This document shows, one piece after another, positions 46,515-57,000 of a stretch of 64,000 nucleotides of DNA. This DNA comes from Rebecca billardiae RCC1528. Lineage: Eukaryota; Haptophyta. Location: the NCBI GenBank assembly GCA_965240325.2, contig OZ251225.1, positions 3,224,001 to 3,288,000 on the forward strand. The letters are read 5' to 3'. Each line of letters opens with the position of its first letter. The stretch's first letter is position 1. The translations under genes and the position numbers were made by a program. Below the pieces are notes generated by a model. It was not told where the DNA came from and did no database searches. It saw only the letters and a list, made by a program, of their open reading frames with translations.

Positions 46515-46624
46515 TATACGATATAGCAACACCGATGATCGTATGCGCAGAACTGAGCCGCTGGCGCTCTGGTGAACTCATCCTATGCCATAGGATCAGA
46601 TCCTATCTGTTGCAGTGGGATATC

Positions 46625-46726
<102 letters not shown>

Positions 46727-46882
46727 TACTAAAAGCAGTCACGCTGACTCACGGGTCACGCATCACGCTACTACTCTCAACTCACTCGTCAAGACTCAAC
46801 CAAGGGTGTACTCAACTCGGCCTTGTCCGTTGTATTAGAGTATGGGGGTACTGCACGTTCAATCTTAGTAGACGGTACTACG

Positions 46883-49544
46883 ATGGCAGGCGCGCCGACG
46901 ATGCTCGCCCGATGGCTCGTGGTGGCATGCCTCGCCGCGGCGTCGCTCGTCGTGGCTGAGTTCCCGCGGGTCGACGCGGCGAGTTCGGGCGCTCGCCGTC
47001 CCTTTGCCCCCGCGCAGGGCGCGCGCCGCGCGAGCCACGGCAGCGGCGGCGGCGGTTTTGGCGGCCCCGGGGGCGGCGGCGACGGGCGCGACGACGGCGG
47101 CCAGGGGCGCGGCGCGAGTGGGGTCGGGATGCGCGGTCTCGTGCGCGCGTGGCTGAGGATGACAGCCTCCTCTTCCGCCGCCGGGGCGCCCGACGGCCGC
47201 AGCTCGCCCGGCAGCGCCGACTTCTCGGGCATGAACCTGAACGACGACGACGACGCATCTGACAGCAGCGACGACGGCACGCGCGCGCGGCAGCGCCGAC
47301 GGTGGCGGCACGGCGTGGGCGCGGTGCTGGCGGCAGGCGGCGGCGCCGCGGTGCTCCGCCGCGTCGCGCCGCGCCCCGTCGTCCTCGTCCACGGCGTCCT
47401 CCAGATGGCCGACTTCATGCGCGAGGTCGCGGACTGGATCCACGAGGAGATCCCGGGCACGTACGTCAAGGCGGTCGAGGTGGGCAACGGCTACTTGGAC
47501 TCGATCACGCGCTCGATGAACTGGCAGTCGGAGGCGCTGGCGCGTGAGATCCGGTCCGACCCCAAGCTGCGCTTCGGCTTCAACCTCATCGGCTACTCGC
47601 AGGGCTCGCTGCTCGCGCGCGCGTACGTGCAGCGGCACAACAGCCCGCGCGTGTTCAACTTCCTCTCGTGGAACGGCCCGCAGGGCGGCCAGTTCGGCGT
47701 GCCGGACTACGAGCCGCTGCTCAAGCACCTCAACTGGATCACGAGCCCGATGTGGTACACCGACCCGCTGCAGGAGCGCGTCTCCTTCGCCAACTACTGG
47801 CGCGACCCCTTCCGGCTGCAGCTGTACCGCGACAAGTCGGCGTTCCTCGCCGACCTGAACAACGAGCGGCCCGCGGCGCAGCGCAACGAGACGTACCGCA
47901 GGCACCTGCTCTCGCTCGAGTCGCTGCTGCTCGTGTACTCGACGGTGGACACGATCATCATCCCGCGCGAGTCCGGCTGGTTCGCCACGTTCGCCGAGAA
48001 CTCGTCGACCGAGCTCGTGCCGCTCGAGGACCAGCCGCTGTACACCGAAGATCGCATCGGTGCGCGCGCGGCACGGCGCGCGCGCGCCGCGCGGCACGCA
48101 GCCACCGCCAGCAGTGCGCGCGCCGTTGGCGTTTGCAGCGCCGACGAGTGTGCGTCGTGCACGCCCCGCCGCAACGGCGTGCGCTGAGCCCCGTCTGCGC
48201 GCGCACACCCGTGCACGGGTGGCTGCGCTCCCGCCAGGTCTGAAGGCCCTCTCCGAGTCCAACCGACTGCACTTCGGCGTGACCAACTGCAAGCACTATG
48301 AGGCGCGCGCGCGCGCTGCGCCCTCGTCCGCGGCGCGCGCGCGCGCGATCGGGGCCGCTGAGGCTCAGCCCCCGACGGGCGCGCGGCTCGCCTCACGCCC
48401 TCGCGCGCCGCGCGTGCGCCGCGCGTGCGTGGTGACGGGCGCGCCACAGGTGGTGACGAGCGCGTGCAAGTTCCAGCTCTTCGACAAGCTCAGCCTGCCC
48501 CATCTGCTGCCGCCCTCGTCGGTGCTGCTGTCGCTGCTGCGGCGCGTGCTGCCGCGCAAGCGGCGCGGGAACGCGGCAGACGGCGGCGGCGGGCGCGGCG
48601 GCTGGTTTGGCCCCAACACGGCGTACGACGCGAAGGCTGTGGAGCGCGAGGAGCTGGAGCTGCTGCGCCGGCGCTGCGTGGCGCTCTCCTCGCAGCTGGG
48701 CCAGATGCGCGTGGGCGAGGGCGTGTCCTCCGCACGCATCGCCGCCCTCGAGGGCCAGCTCAAGGAGCTGAGCTCGCAGCTGGAGGCGGCGCGCAAGCGC
48801 GCGCGCCACCTGTCGCTCGGCGGCATCGACATGCCCGACGTGAGCGGCGGGAAGGGGCGGCGCAGCGAGGCGGAGATGCGAAGGCTTCGTGACGAGAACG
48901 ACGCGCTGCGCGCCGACAAGGCGCGGCTCGAGGCCCTCACCGCCTCGCTGCGCCGCGGCGGGCTCGACCCGGACGCGCTCAGCGCCGCCATCGACGAGCA
49001 CGAGGCTGAGCTCACGGCCGACCGGCTGCGCAACCGCACGGACGAGGCGAGGCGCGTGCGCGCCGCGCGGAGCGGCGGCGGCGGCGCGGGCGCGGAGGGC
49101 GGGTCGCGGCCAGCCGCTCGCCCACTGCTGCTTCGCCTGCTCCCGCGCTGGCCACCGTGGGCGGCGCAGGCGGCGACGCCGCCACCGCTGGGCGCTTCGG
49201 CCGGGTCCATTCTGCGGCACGCGCGCTCGAGGGCTCGAGCTGATCGGCAGAGCCGCCTGCTGGGCTTCATCCCGATCCCGTGGGCGGGCGGGCGCGCAGA
49301 TTCTCCGGGGGTCCCGCTGACTCCGCCACCGGCTCCCTCCCCGGCGTCGGGCTCGCCGACCGTCTCGCAATCACCCCCAAGCGCAGCCCCTGCTCGCGCA
49401 GGACGAAGCGACTCGCCGACGACACGCCATCAGAGCCAGGGGGGCGCCCAGCCATTTTGGGCCAGGTGGTTCGGACGCCGTCCGCGCGGCCAGTGCCAGG
49501 AGGCAGGAGTCGCAGCAGTCTCAAGGTCCACGGCCGCCACATAA
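46883..49544 (+). CDS. Palmitoyl-protein thioesterase (PPT2-like) with C-terminal coiled-coil extension
   Basis: Three exons are inferred: 46883-48059, 48238-48302 and 48450-49544 (about 778 residues). Intron 1 is GTGCGCG...CCAG. Intron 2 (48303-48449) would start with GC (GAG/GCGCGC) and end CACAG. The ATG at 46883 lies just upstream of the signal peptide (MLARWLVVACLAAASLVVAEF); an upstream Met at 46823 exists. After a Gly/Asp-rich stretch the hydrolase begins: VVLVHGVLQ, nucleophile elbow LIGYSQGSLLARAYVQRH (Ser), FLSWNGPQGGQFGVPDY, YSTVDTIIIPRESGWF (Asp) and TEDRIGLKALSE...CKHYE (His). The triad is thus visible. PPTs remove palmitate from proteins in lysosome-like compartments. The tail has a predicted coiled coil (AVEREELELLRRRC...AALEGQLKELSSQLEAARKRA) and a disordered Ser/Pro end, absent from animal PPTs. 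Confidence 0.83.
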
Positions 49545-49898
49545 CGGTAACGGGACGGCTACAGTCTACTACAGCGGAGTACTGACTGCTCGGTAGCCGT
49601 ACCGCCGGGACTGACCGGCCGTCTGACCTGGTCTGGCCGGGTCAGTGTCCGACTGAACTCAGTCTCAGACGTACCGTCTGACTGAGAGTGAGACTCTCGC
49701 GAGTCGCGGTGCGGCGATTTAACTTAACGAGACAGAGTCTACCATATCCGACGGGCGCAGCGGCGCCTGATCTTGCGCCTTAAATAAGACTCCCGGACTG
49801 TTTACAGTCGTCCGAAGTTGTCACACGTTCACCTCTCATCCCCTTTCCCATGAAATTGAACTCCAAGGGCAAGACGGCCCAAGTGCGGCACTAGCGGA
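49545..49898. other. Intergenic spacer rich in GACT/CAGTC words
   Basis: This lies between converging genes. About 49600-49700 is full of CTGACT/CAGTCTCAGAC words. No gene is seen. Confidence 0.5.
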
Positions 49899-50618
49899 TC
49901 ACCACCGCAGCCGGTCCATGCTGGTTTGCTGCGGAATGTCGTCGACCGACGCAGAGCGCCGGACCCGCTGGACCACGACGGGTCGCTGCGGGAGCGGCGG
50001 GCGCGCTCGTTCTCCGTGCGGCCGTGCTCGGCCCATGAGGAACGACTTGGCTCGCTCGATCAAGCTGGGGCGCTGCGCCATGGGCGATTCAGTTTGGTAC
50101 ACGCCGTAGCTGTAATGAGGGGTGCCGAGGAAGTACGGCTCGTCAGGAGGAGGGGGCATGCTCGCCATGATGGCCGCGAGCTGCGCGGCGCGCTCACGGC
50201 GCCGTTCGAGCTGCTCCTGCGCCGCCGCCATGTCCTCGTCCGTGACGTGCACGAACGCTGCCATGTCGAAGGGTGTTCTGCAGAGCGGACATTTGCATGT
50301 TCGTGAGGCAAGCATGCGCGCACCGGCGGATTCGGAGAGCAGCGCGTACGCGATCAGCTTGCCAGAGGGCGCGCCGTAGTGCCTGAGCATCCGCTCGACA
50401 CACGCTCCGCAGAACTCGTGCCCGCATGGGAGGCGCTGCACGGACACCGCGTCAGCGAGTAGATCGATGCAGACAGGGCACTCGTCTGCGTGGTTGTGCT
50501 CGAGCACCAGCGGCAGCGAGTCCGAGCGTGCCAGGCGCACGCGTGGAGAGTCTGCCGATCCGGCCTTGAGAGGCGGAGCCGGTTGCTCCGCCTCGCCGAG
50601 CTCCACGGCTTGGGCCAT
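49899..50618 (-). CDS. RING-HC finger protein, probable E3 ubiquitin ligase
   Basis: A single exon of 239 residues. A C3HC4 RING is clear: CPVC at residues about 47-50, then LPCGHEFCGACV (Cys, His, Cys, Cys) and, after a 35-residue expanded loop, CKCPLCRTPF. The loop between the third and fourth metal pairs is longer than usual (GAPSGKLIAYALLSESAGAR). A basic-acidic helix follows (AAAQEQLERRRERAAQL), then a Pro-rich segment and a C-terminal stretch with RSASVDDIPQQ. No membrane segment is present. RING-HC domains bring E2 enzymes to substrates; the target is unknown. Together with the USP gene it is one of two ubiquitin-system genes here. Confidence 0.85.
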   Translation of the reverse strand: MAQAVELGEAEQPAPPLKAGSADSPRVRLARSDSLPLVLEHNHADECPVCIDLLADAVSVQRLPCGHEFCGACVERMLRHYGAPSGKLIAYALLSESAGARMLASRTCKCPLCRTPFDMAAFVHVTDEDMAAAQEQLERRRERAAQLAAIMASMPPPPDEPYFLGTPHYSYGVYQTESPMAQRPSLIERAKSFLMGRARPHGERARPPLPQRPVVVQRVRRSASVDDIPQQTSMDRLRW

Positions 50619-51073
50619 GCGAACGGTGACGACCGCGAGGTGTTTGCCGCCCCCCCCGCGGCGGGGTGCGATTACCTATCGCGGTTCGGACGAGGCTCCG
50701 GCGTTTGTTGGCGAGATTGCTATTGCTGCAGAAATCTCGGGCGAGCTCCAACCCTCCATTATGAGTTGGTTATTGCGGTTGAGGACGCTTGCTCATCATT
50801 CTGCACGTGCCTTTCAGGCTTCCAAAAGGGGTGGCACTGATATGAGTTGACCGTCCTTCCCGTTCGTTCCTCGCCTTTCATCGAGCGTCCTCGATGTGCA
50901 ATCATATTGAAAAGCGAGCGCTATTGATTATTGTTCCTCCCCTCGAAGTTCATCCTCATCTGGTTTAGCGGAGTCCGGGATGTCCGGATGAAAATTACGA
51001 CGATTTATTTTCCGCTCTTGGTCAGGACCGCCGCCGACGACGCCCGCATCCGCGCCCTGTCGTTGTCAGCGAA
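50619..51073. other. Divergent spacer between RING gene and plastid-type gene
   Basis: A 455-bp interval, markedly less GC-rich than the flanking genes (about 50690-51010), probably carrying promoters for both. Small ORFs on both strands lack motifs. Confidence 0.45.
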
Positions 51074-52681
51074 ATGCTCGCGGCGCTGGCAACGGCGGCA
51101 CTTGCGCTGGTGGGGCCGCCTGGTGCCCGGCCCCCAATGGGTGCATACACGATGGGTGCACGCCCGAGCGCGCGCCCTGTCGCGCGCCGGCCCGCGCGCA
51201 CGGCCGCGGCACTCGCGCCCATGGAAGCCGGTGGCGGCGAGCTCTTTATTGCGGCGGCGGTGCTGGTCGGTGGCGCGGTGGCTGTGAGCTCGGGCTCATC
51301 GAGCAAGACGTCCACGCCGACCGCGCCCAAGCCCAACCTGCCCCCGCCCAGGCGCATTGTCAACGCGCCCCCCGCTGGTCGCAAGCTGCCTCCGCCGGCC
51401 TCGCAAAAGACCACGGCCCGCGCTGCGCCCGCCGGGCGCAAGCTGCCCACTCCGGCCTCGGCAAAGCCCACGGTCCGCACGGCTCCCGCTAGGCGCACGC
51501 TGGGCGCCACGACTGTGTCCACGCCCGCCGTCCGCGCGGCGCCCACGGGTGCCGCCGGACGCGCGCTGCCGCCTCCCAACTCGGCGGCGGTGTTCCGCGG
51601 CAAGGCCCCGGCAAAGCCAGCGGCCGCAGTCGGCAGGACCGTGCCCAAGCCCGCGCCAAAGCTCGTGGCGAAGCCCAAGCCGGTGCCCAAGCCCGCGCCG
51701 AAGCTTGCACCCAAGCCCGCGCCGAAGCCGGCGGCGGCCGTGCGCAAGCCCGCGCCCAAGCCCGCGCCCAAGCCCGCGCCCAAGCCCGCGCCCAAGCGCA
51801 AGGCCGCGCCCGCAAAGGCAGCTGGTGGCGGTCGTGTGGCCGGCCTGTTTTCGGTCGCGCCCCCCAAGGCCGCCGCCAAAGCGTCCTCCCGCGCCACCAA
51901 GCCGCCGAGCAAGCCGCCGAGCAAGCCGCCGAAGAAGGCGCGTCCGGCGAGCAAGGCCAAGCCGGCCAGCTCGCCGTCCTTCTTCGATTCGCTCTTCAAG
52001 CCGTCGGCCGCGCCCGCCAAACCTGCCGCCAAGCCGGCGGCCAAGGCGGTGCGCAAGAAGCTGCAGGTGGACAAGCCGGGCAAGAAGCTGCCGCGGCGCA
52101 AGCCCACGCCGCTCAAGAAGGACGCCGACGACGACGACCTGGTCAGCTTCATCGGCTCGCTCTTCACGCCGGTCGACAAGGCAGGCAAGGCCGCCGACGC
52201 GTCCAAGTCGAAGGACGGCGTCCGCTCGGTGTTCGACGGCCGGCCCATCCCGACCGACCCGTCGGGCTACACGCCGCCGCTGGACCTCAAGGTGCCGACC
52301 GAGGGGGCGAGCCCCGCCGACGAGTCCGCCCCCCAGGACGAGGAGGCGCGGCGCGCGCAGGAGGAGATGAAGCGCTTGAATGACGCGCGCCGCGAGGCCG
52401 AGGCGTCGGTGAAGCGCGTGCAGGAGGAGGCCGCCAGGCGCACCGCACAGAAGGAGGCTGAGAAGGCCGCGGCGGCCGTGGCGGCGGCGGAGGCGGCGGA
52501 GGCCAAGGCCAAGGCCGAGGTGATGGCGGCTCCGCAGTGGGCCGGTGGGCCGGTGACGGCGGCTGCGCTCGGCGATGCCAACATCGCGCGCAAGAAGGGC
52601 ATCGTGCTCGCCATCGGTGTGCAGGCGCTAATGCGCGAGCAGGGCCTGCTTGGCAAGGGCGAGGGCTTTCTGGAGGACTGA
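51074..52681 (+). CDS. Lys/Pro/Ala-rich protein with plastid-type leader
   Basis: A single exon of 535 residues. The N-terminus combines a signal-like stretch (MLAALATAALALVG) with a basic Ala/Arg/Pro transit-like region and then a hydrophobic helix (LFIAAAVLVGGAVAV, about residues 57-71). Residues about 90-330 are low complexity, dominated by KPAPKPAPKP and KPPSKPP repeats resembling histone H1 tails or plant plastid scaffold proteins. Two short SFFDSLFK/SFIGSLFTP motifs follow, then a charged coiled coil (EEMKRLNDARREAEASVKRVQEEAARR) and a well-ordered end (LGDANIARKKGIVLAIGVQALMREQGLLGKGEGF) that probably defines a family. Function is not recognised. The leader suggests a plastid or thylakoid-membrane anchored protein. 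Confidence 0.75.
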   Translation: MLAALATAALALVGPPGARPPMGAYTMGARPSARPVARRPARTAAALAPMEAGGGELFIAAAVLVGGAVAVSSGSSSKTSTPTAPKPNLPPPRRIVNAPPAGRKLPPPASQKTTARAAPAGRKLPTPASAKPTVRTAPARRTLGATTVSTPAVRAAPTGAAGRALPPPNSAAVFRGKAPAKPAAAVGRTVPKPAPKLVAKPKPVPKPAPKLAPKPAPKPAAAVRKPAPKPAPKPAPKPAPKRKAAPAKAAGGGRVAGLFSVAPPKAAAKASSRATKPPSKPPSKPPKKARPASKAKPASSPSFFDSLFKPSAAPAKPAAKPAAKAVRKKLQVDKPGKKLPRRKPTPLKKDADDDDLVSFIGSLFTPVDKAGKAADASKSKDGVRSVFDGRPIPTDPSGYTPPLDLKVPTEGASPADESAPQDEEARRAQEEMKRLNDARREAEASVKRVQEEAARRTAQKEAEKAAAAVAAAEAAEAKAKAEVMAAPQWAGGPVTAAALGDANIARKKGIVLAIGVQALMREQGLLGKGEGFLED

Positions 52682-53272
52682 GCAACCACCAGTGGACCAT
52701 CGAATTTGAGGTGTCCCGAGCTCATCGTGCATGATGGCGGGGTGCTGTGCGCGCGACAGTCTTGCTCGAAAGAGCTCGGACTAGACGGGCCCACAGTGGA
52801 CTGCAGGATATCTCACGCAGACTTGACGCGTGTCCGCGAGGCGTGAGTCGGCGAGGCGCGAACCGGAACGGCGTTGAAGCCTAGGTGCCTGTCTAATAGT
52901 GTCCGATGGCATATTGCATCACGACTGCTACTACTATACATCAATAAGACATCATTCACTCGTCAATCGTCATCATCAGTAATCTAAGTAGGCGCTCATA
53001 TCACTTGCCTCGGACTTGGTCAGTCCGACTCCGAGGTCCGACTGCCTGTCTGCCTCAACTGACTGAGTGCCGTGTCGCGCAGTAGTTAATGCCGCTGTCG
53101 TACGGACCTAACGTCGTAGACGCGTCGTCAGTACTGCAGACCAGTGGCAGTATAACTAGTCAGTACTCAGACGGTGCGTCAGCGGACGCCGTAATGGCAT
53201 ATCAGCTGCTTCGTCACGGTGACACGGCTTACAAGTTGAAGTTACCACGAAGCCCCAGTGATATGCTGCCAG
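52682..53272. other. Intergenic spacer, no gene seen
   Basis: Convergent 3' flanks. The middle (about 53000-53170) again shows CAGTCCGACTCC/CTGACTGAGTG words. A small ORF at 53089-53292 overlaps the 3' end of the MAPEG-like gene and has no motif. Confidence 0.45.
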
Positions 53273-53821
53273 TCAATCGGCTCCGGCCATGATTGCATAC
53301 CGTGCGCTGAGCAAGAAGAGTAGCACCGTCGGGTAGAATGTGAGTGCAAAGCCCATCGCGCGCTTAGGCGCGCCCTTGCGGTAGCCCTGAAAGAATAGGG
53401 CGCGGCCCAGCACGAACTGGACCGCACCCACAGGCAGCACACCAAGGCGCGCGCGTGGCACAACAATCGCGCCCGCACAGTGCACACCCAGCGCGAGCAC
53501 GGCTTGCTCCAGAGTATTCTGCAGCATGGCCTGCAGCAGCTTGGCCTCGGACGTCCCCGAGGTGAGTCCACTTCCGTGTATGTCCGCGGGTGTGAAGAAG
53601 CGGTGTGAGGCCAGCCTTGCGATGGCCAGAAGCAGACAGCCCACAAAGCACAGAGCTGACTGGGCGAGCAATCGGGCTCGTGCCTGGATCGAATCGCTCA
53701 GAGGGACGAGTGCGGCGGGCGACAGCACGAACGCCGCCGAAAGACCGGTCAGTGTTGTCACCATCCCGAGCGCCATGCCCTTGGCGACGCCGCGCCGCGT
53801 AGCAGCGTCGTCTTTTGACAT
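53273..53821 (-). CDS. MAPEG-like small membrane protein
   Basis: A single exon of 182 residues with four hydrophobic stretches (MALGMVTTLTGLSAAFVLSP; LAQSALCFVGCLLLAIA; AVLALGVHCAGAIVV; ALTFYPTVLLFLLSARY). Between the second and third is AMLQNTLEQ, which matches the Asn/Glu-containing helix typical of the MAPEG superfamily, and after it GRALFFQGYRKGAPKRAMGFALTF, resembling the Arg-rich loop before the last helix. MAPEG proteins are ER/microsomal enzymes handling glutathione and eicosanoid-type lipids. The assignment rests on this pattern only. Divergent from the FkbH gene. Confidence 0.65.
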   Translation of the reverse strand: MSKDDAATRRGVAKGMALGMVTTLTGLSAAFVLSPAALVPLSDSIQARARLLAQSALCFVGCLLLAIARLASHRFFTPADIHGSGLTSGTSEAKLLQAMLQNTLEQAVLALGVHCAGAIVVPRARLGVLPVGAVQFVLGRALFFQGYRKGAPKRAMGFALTFYPTVLLFLLSARYAIMAGAD

Positions 53822-54009
53822 CGTCGCAGTGGTCGAAGTGCCGTATCTCGCCGGAGCTCACGGGCGGGCCGTGGACGACGCCAAGGCAGCCGGCAATGGT
53901 GACCGCCACCCCTTGCGGCCAGCCGTCCGCCCGGCAGGTTGCTCTCCGGGCTGGCGGGAACGGTGGCAAAGTGCCGCCTCCGCGGGGCGGCAAGCCGGCG
54001 ATTCCAGCA
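53822..54009. promoter_or_regulatory. Divergent interval between MAPEG-like and FkbH genes
   Basis: A 188-bp interval between opposite start codons. An in-frame Met at 53896 on the + strand could extend the FkbH protein by 38 residues into it. Shared regulation is inferred from layout only. Confidence 0.3.
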
Positions 54010-57000
54010 ATGGAGGCCCCCCACGTAGTCACGGCCACCGTCGTTGCCACGTTCTCGGCCGAGGTGGTGCTGCGCCAGCTGGGGGAATGGCTGCGTGAGC
54101 TGTACGGAGGCGATGCACGCGTCGTCGCCGCCGAGTACGGCGCCGTCTTTCACGAGCTCCTCGCGCCCGCCTCGGCGTTCACGGCGACGCCCGGCGCGCA
54201 CGGGCTCAACATCATCCTCTTCCGCACAGAGGATTGGGCCAGCTCAGCCGAGGCGCGGGCGGACGCGCTCGCGCGGCTCGAGGTGGCGATGCGCGAGTAC
54301 GCGCTCTCCGCGCCCCTCCTCGTCGTGCGCTGCAAGCCCTCCCCCGCCGAGCTCCCCGAGGACAGCCTCGGCGGCGTGGACGCTCGGCTGGCGAGCGCGA
54401 GGCCATCCGGCGCAGGCACGGTCGCGTACGCGTCGTGGGCGGAGGTCGAGGCCTCGGTCGCGCCGTCAGCTGCGGCCTCCTCGTACCACACGCTCGCCGG
54501 CGAGCGCCTGGCGCGCGCGCCGTACACGGCCGCCTACTGCGAGCTGCTCGCGACCGCCATCGCGCGGCGGGTCCGAGCCGAGCTCGACAGCCGCTCGGCG
54601 CCGATCAAGCTGGTCGCCGTGGACTGCGACCACACGCTATGGGACGGGATCGTCTCGGAGGACGGCCCGGCGCACGTGCGCATCCGCGCACCGCACGCCG
54701 CGCTCGGCCGCGCCCTCGCCGCCGCCTCCGCGCGCGGCGTCCTGGTCGCCCTGCTCTCGAAGAATGACGAGCGACAGGTGAGCAGCCGGAAGCGCGCGCG
54801 CGGCGCTGCGGAGCCGCGCGCGCGCCGTCGCGAGGACAGGCGGCGCGTGTCTGCCGGCCCGACTCACGCGCGCCGCCTCCGGGCCTCATCACCCGGCGGC
54901 TCCCCGCTCGCGCACGCGCCGGCCGCTTGGGCAGGTGCTGGCGACCATCGCCACGCGCGGCGCTGAGCTTGGGCTGGCGCCTGAGCAGCTGGTCGCGTGC
55001 CGGGTCAACTGGCGGCCCAAGCCGACGAACCTCGCCGAGCTGCTCGCCGAGCTGCAGGTCTCGGCGCGGCACGCGTGCGTGATTGACGACGACCCGCTCG
55101 AGCTGCGCGCCATCGCCGACGCGCACCCGCACGCGCTCTGCCTCCGCTTCCCGCGCCGCGGCGCGCGCGGCGCAGAGGCGGCAGGGGCTGAGGGCGCGGC
55201 CGCGTGGCGCGAGGCGGAGGGGTTCGTGTACGCGCTGTGGGCGCTGGACGCGGCGCTGGCGGTGAGCGCGGAGGACGAGGCGCGGACGCAGCGCATGCGC
55301 GCCGAGGGCGCGCGCGCACGGCTGCTGCGCGCGCACGCCGCCGCCGCGCCCGCCGATGCGGCCGCGCGCGCGCCGGCAGACGCGGCGGAGGCGGCGGAGG
55401 GCGCGGAGGAGGGCGCGGCGGCGGCGGAGGGCGCGGAGGCCGACGCGTCAGCGCGCGCGGCCCGCATGCTCGAGTTCGTGCGCTCGCTCGAGCTGCAGAT
55501 CCGCATCGAGCGCGCGGCGGGCTCGGACATGGCGCGCGTCGCGCAGCTCAGCCAGCGCACCAACCAGTGCAACGCGCAGGGCGCCGCGTACACCGAGCCG
55601 GGGGCGCGCGCGGCCGCGGCACCGCACGGCCGCGGCCGGTGGGAGTGTGTGCGCGTGGCGGACAGGTTCGGTGAGTACGGGCTGGTGGGCGCGATGCTGC
55701 TGCAGCCGGGCGCGGGGCGGGCGGGCGGGGCGGGCGAGGCGGGGCGCGAGGGCGAGCCCGGGCCCAAGGGCGGCGAGGACGCCACCGGCGCCGGAGCGGC
55801 CGGTGGCGGAGGTGAGCGCGCGCTCGGCGCGCACGCGGGCGCGCTCGGCGAAGACGCGGGCGCGCTCGGCGCGGACGCGCTGCTCGTGCGCACGCTCCAC
55901 ATGTCGTGCCGCGTGCTGCACCGCGGCGTCGAGCACGCGATGCTCGCACACGCTGCGCGCAGCGCGCTCGAGCTGGGCCTGCCCCGTGTAGTCGTGCCGC
56001 TCGTGCGCACGGGCCGCAACGACCGGCTCGTCCGCTTCCTCTTGCGCGCCCACGCCGCCGTGCACGCGCCCGCGCACGCCGCCGCGCACGCGTGCGCAGA
56101 GCGCGTGCGGCCTGCGGGCCAACCCGCCGCTGTGCCACGGCACTCGGCCGTGGAGGGCGCGGCCGAGGGCGGCGTGCGCGACGCGGCGGTGGAGTACGTC
56201 GTCTTCGACGCGGCTGCTCTCGCGGAGCTCACGCTCGAATCGCTGGAGCGCTCGTGCCCCGAGCCTGAACCGGCTGCGGCGAGCAGCACCGCGGGCGAGG
56301 GCGCGCCCGGCCGAGTGCGCGCGGGCGTGCCGGCGGCCCTTGGCGGCGCCGCCGACGCCGCGGATGATCCGTCCGCGCTGCGCAACGCGCGCTTGCACCG
56401 CGTGCTGCGTCGGCTGGTGCCTGGCGAGAGGGTGGAGCCGGGAGCTCGCGCCGGCGCGCCCTCGGCGCTTGGCAGCACGCAGGACCCGACACCGTCACTC
56501 GGCGCGCCCGCGCCTGCCGCGGCGCCACTTCAGCTGGAGGCTCGATGGCTGGCGGTGCTCAGCGAGATCGCGCGCTCGAGCTTTGCGCCGCCGCCGACGG
56601 ACGGCGGGCGCTCCGCCCCGTGGCACCCGCCCGCGGACGTGCCCATCCTCAGCCTCGGCGTCGACTCGATGGAGGCGCTCGTCCTGGTCGAAGCGGCAGC
56701 GCGCGCCGCTCGCGCAGAGGACAGTGAGAGTGCGGCCGCGCGCGAGTTGGCCTCTTCGCTGCACGACGGCACGACACTTCGGGAGCTCGCGCGCACGCTG
56801 GCGAGGATCGCGCCGCCGCCGTCGTCATCGCCGGCGGCGACCGAGGCGGCGGCTCGCGCAGATGCCGCCGCGGCCGATGCTGGCCCGGCCGCCCGTGGCG
56901 GGGCGCCGAGCGCGCGGGAGCCGCCGTGCGCACGCCGCGGCGGTGTCGGCGGCGGCGGCGGCGGCGACGACGGCGGCGGCGATGGCGACGGCGACGGCGC

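Larger units (their letters stand above)
37859..46516. repeat. 3,923-bp unit in tandem, about 2.2 near-identical copies
   Basis: Copy 1 is 37859-41781, copy 2 is 41782-45704 and copy 3 is a partial 45705-46516 (812 bp). The stretches I compared between copies, and the conceptual translations in all frames, are the same. The structure is therefore E-S-E-S-E, with E about 808 bp and S about 3.1 kb. No ORF inside has a recognisable protein family: several frames on both strands are open at once, as expected for GC-rich non-coding DNA. The array begins and ends at the termini of E, and TATA flanks the array on both sides (37857-37860 and 46515-46518). Confidence 0.93.

Noticed and set aside
37859-46516. 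LTR retrotransposon in tandem (LTR-int-LTR-int-LTR)
   Set aside because: The terminal direct repeats of about 810 bp fit the idea, but their ends are 20-bp inverted repeats with TA flanks and not TG...CA, and no gag, protease, RT or integrase sequence was seen.
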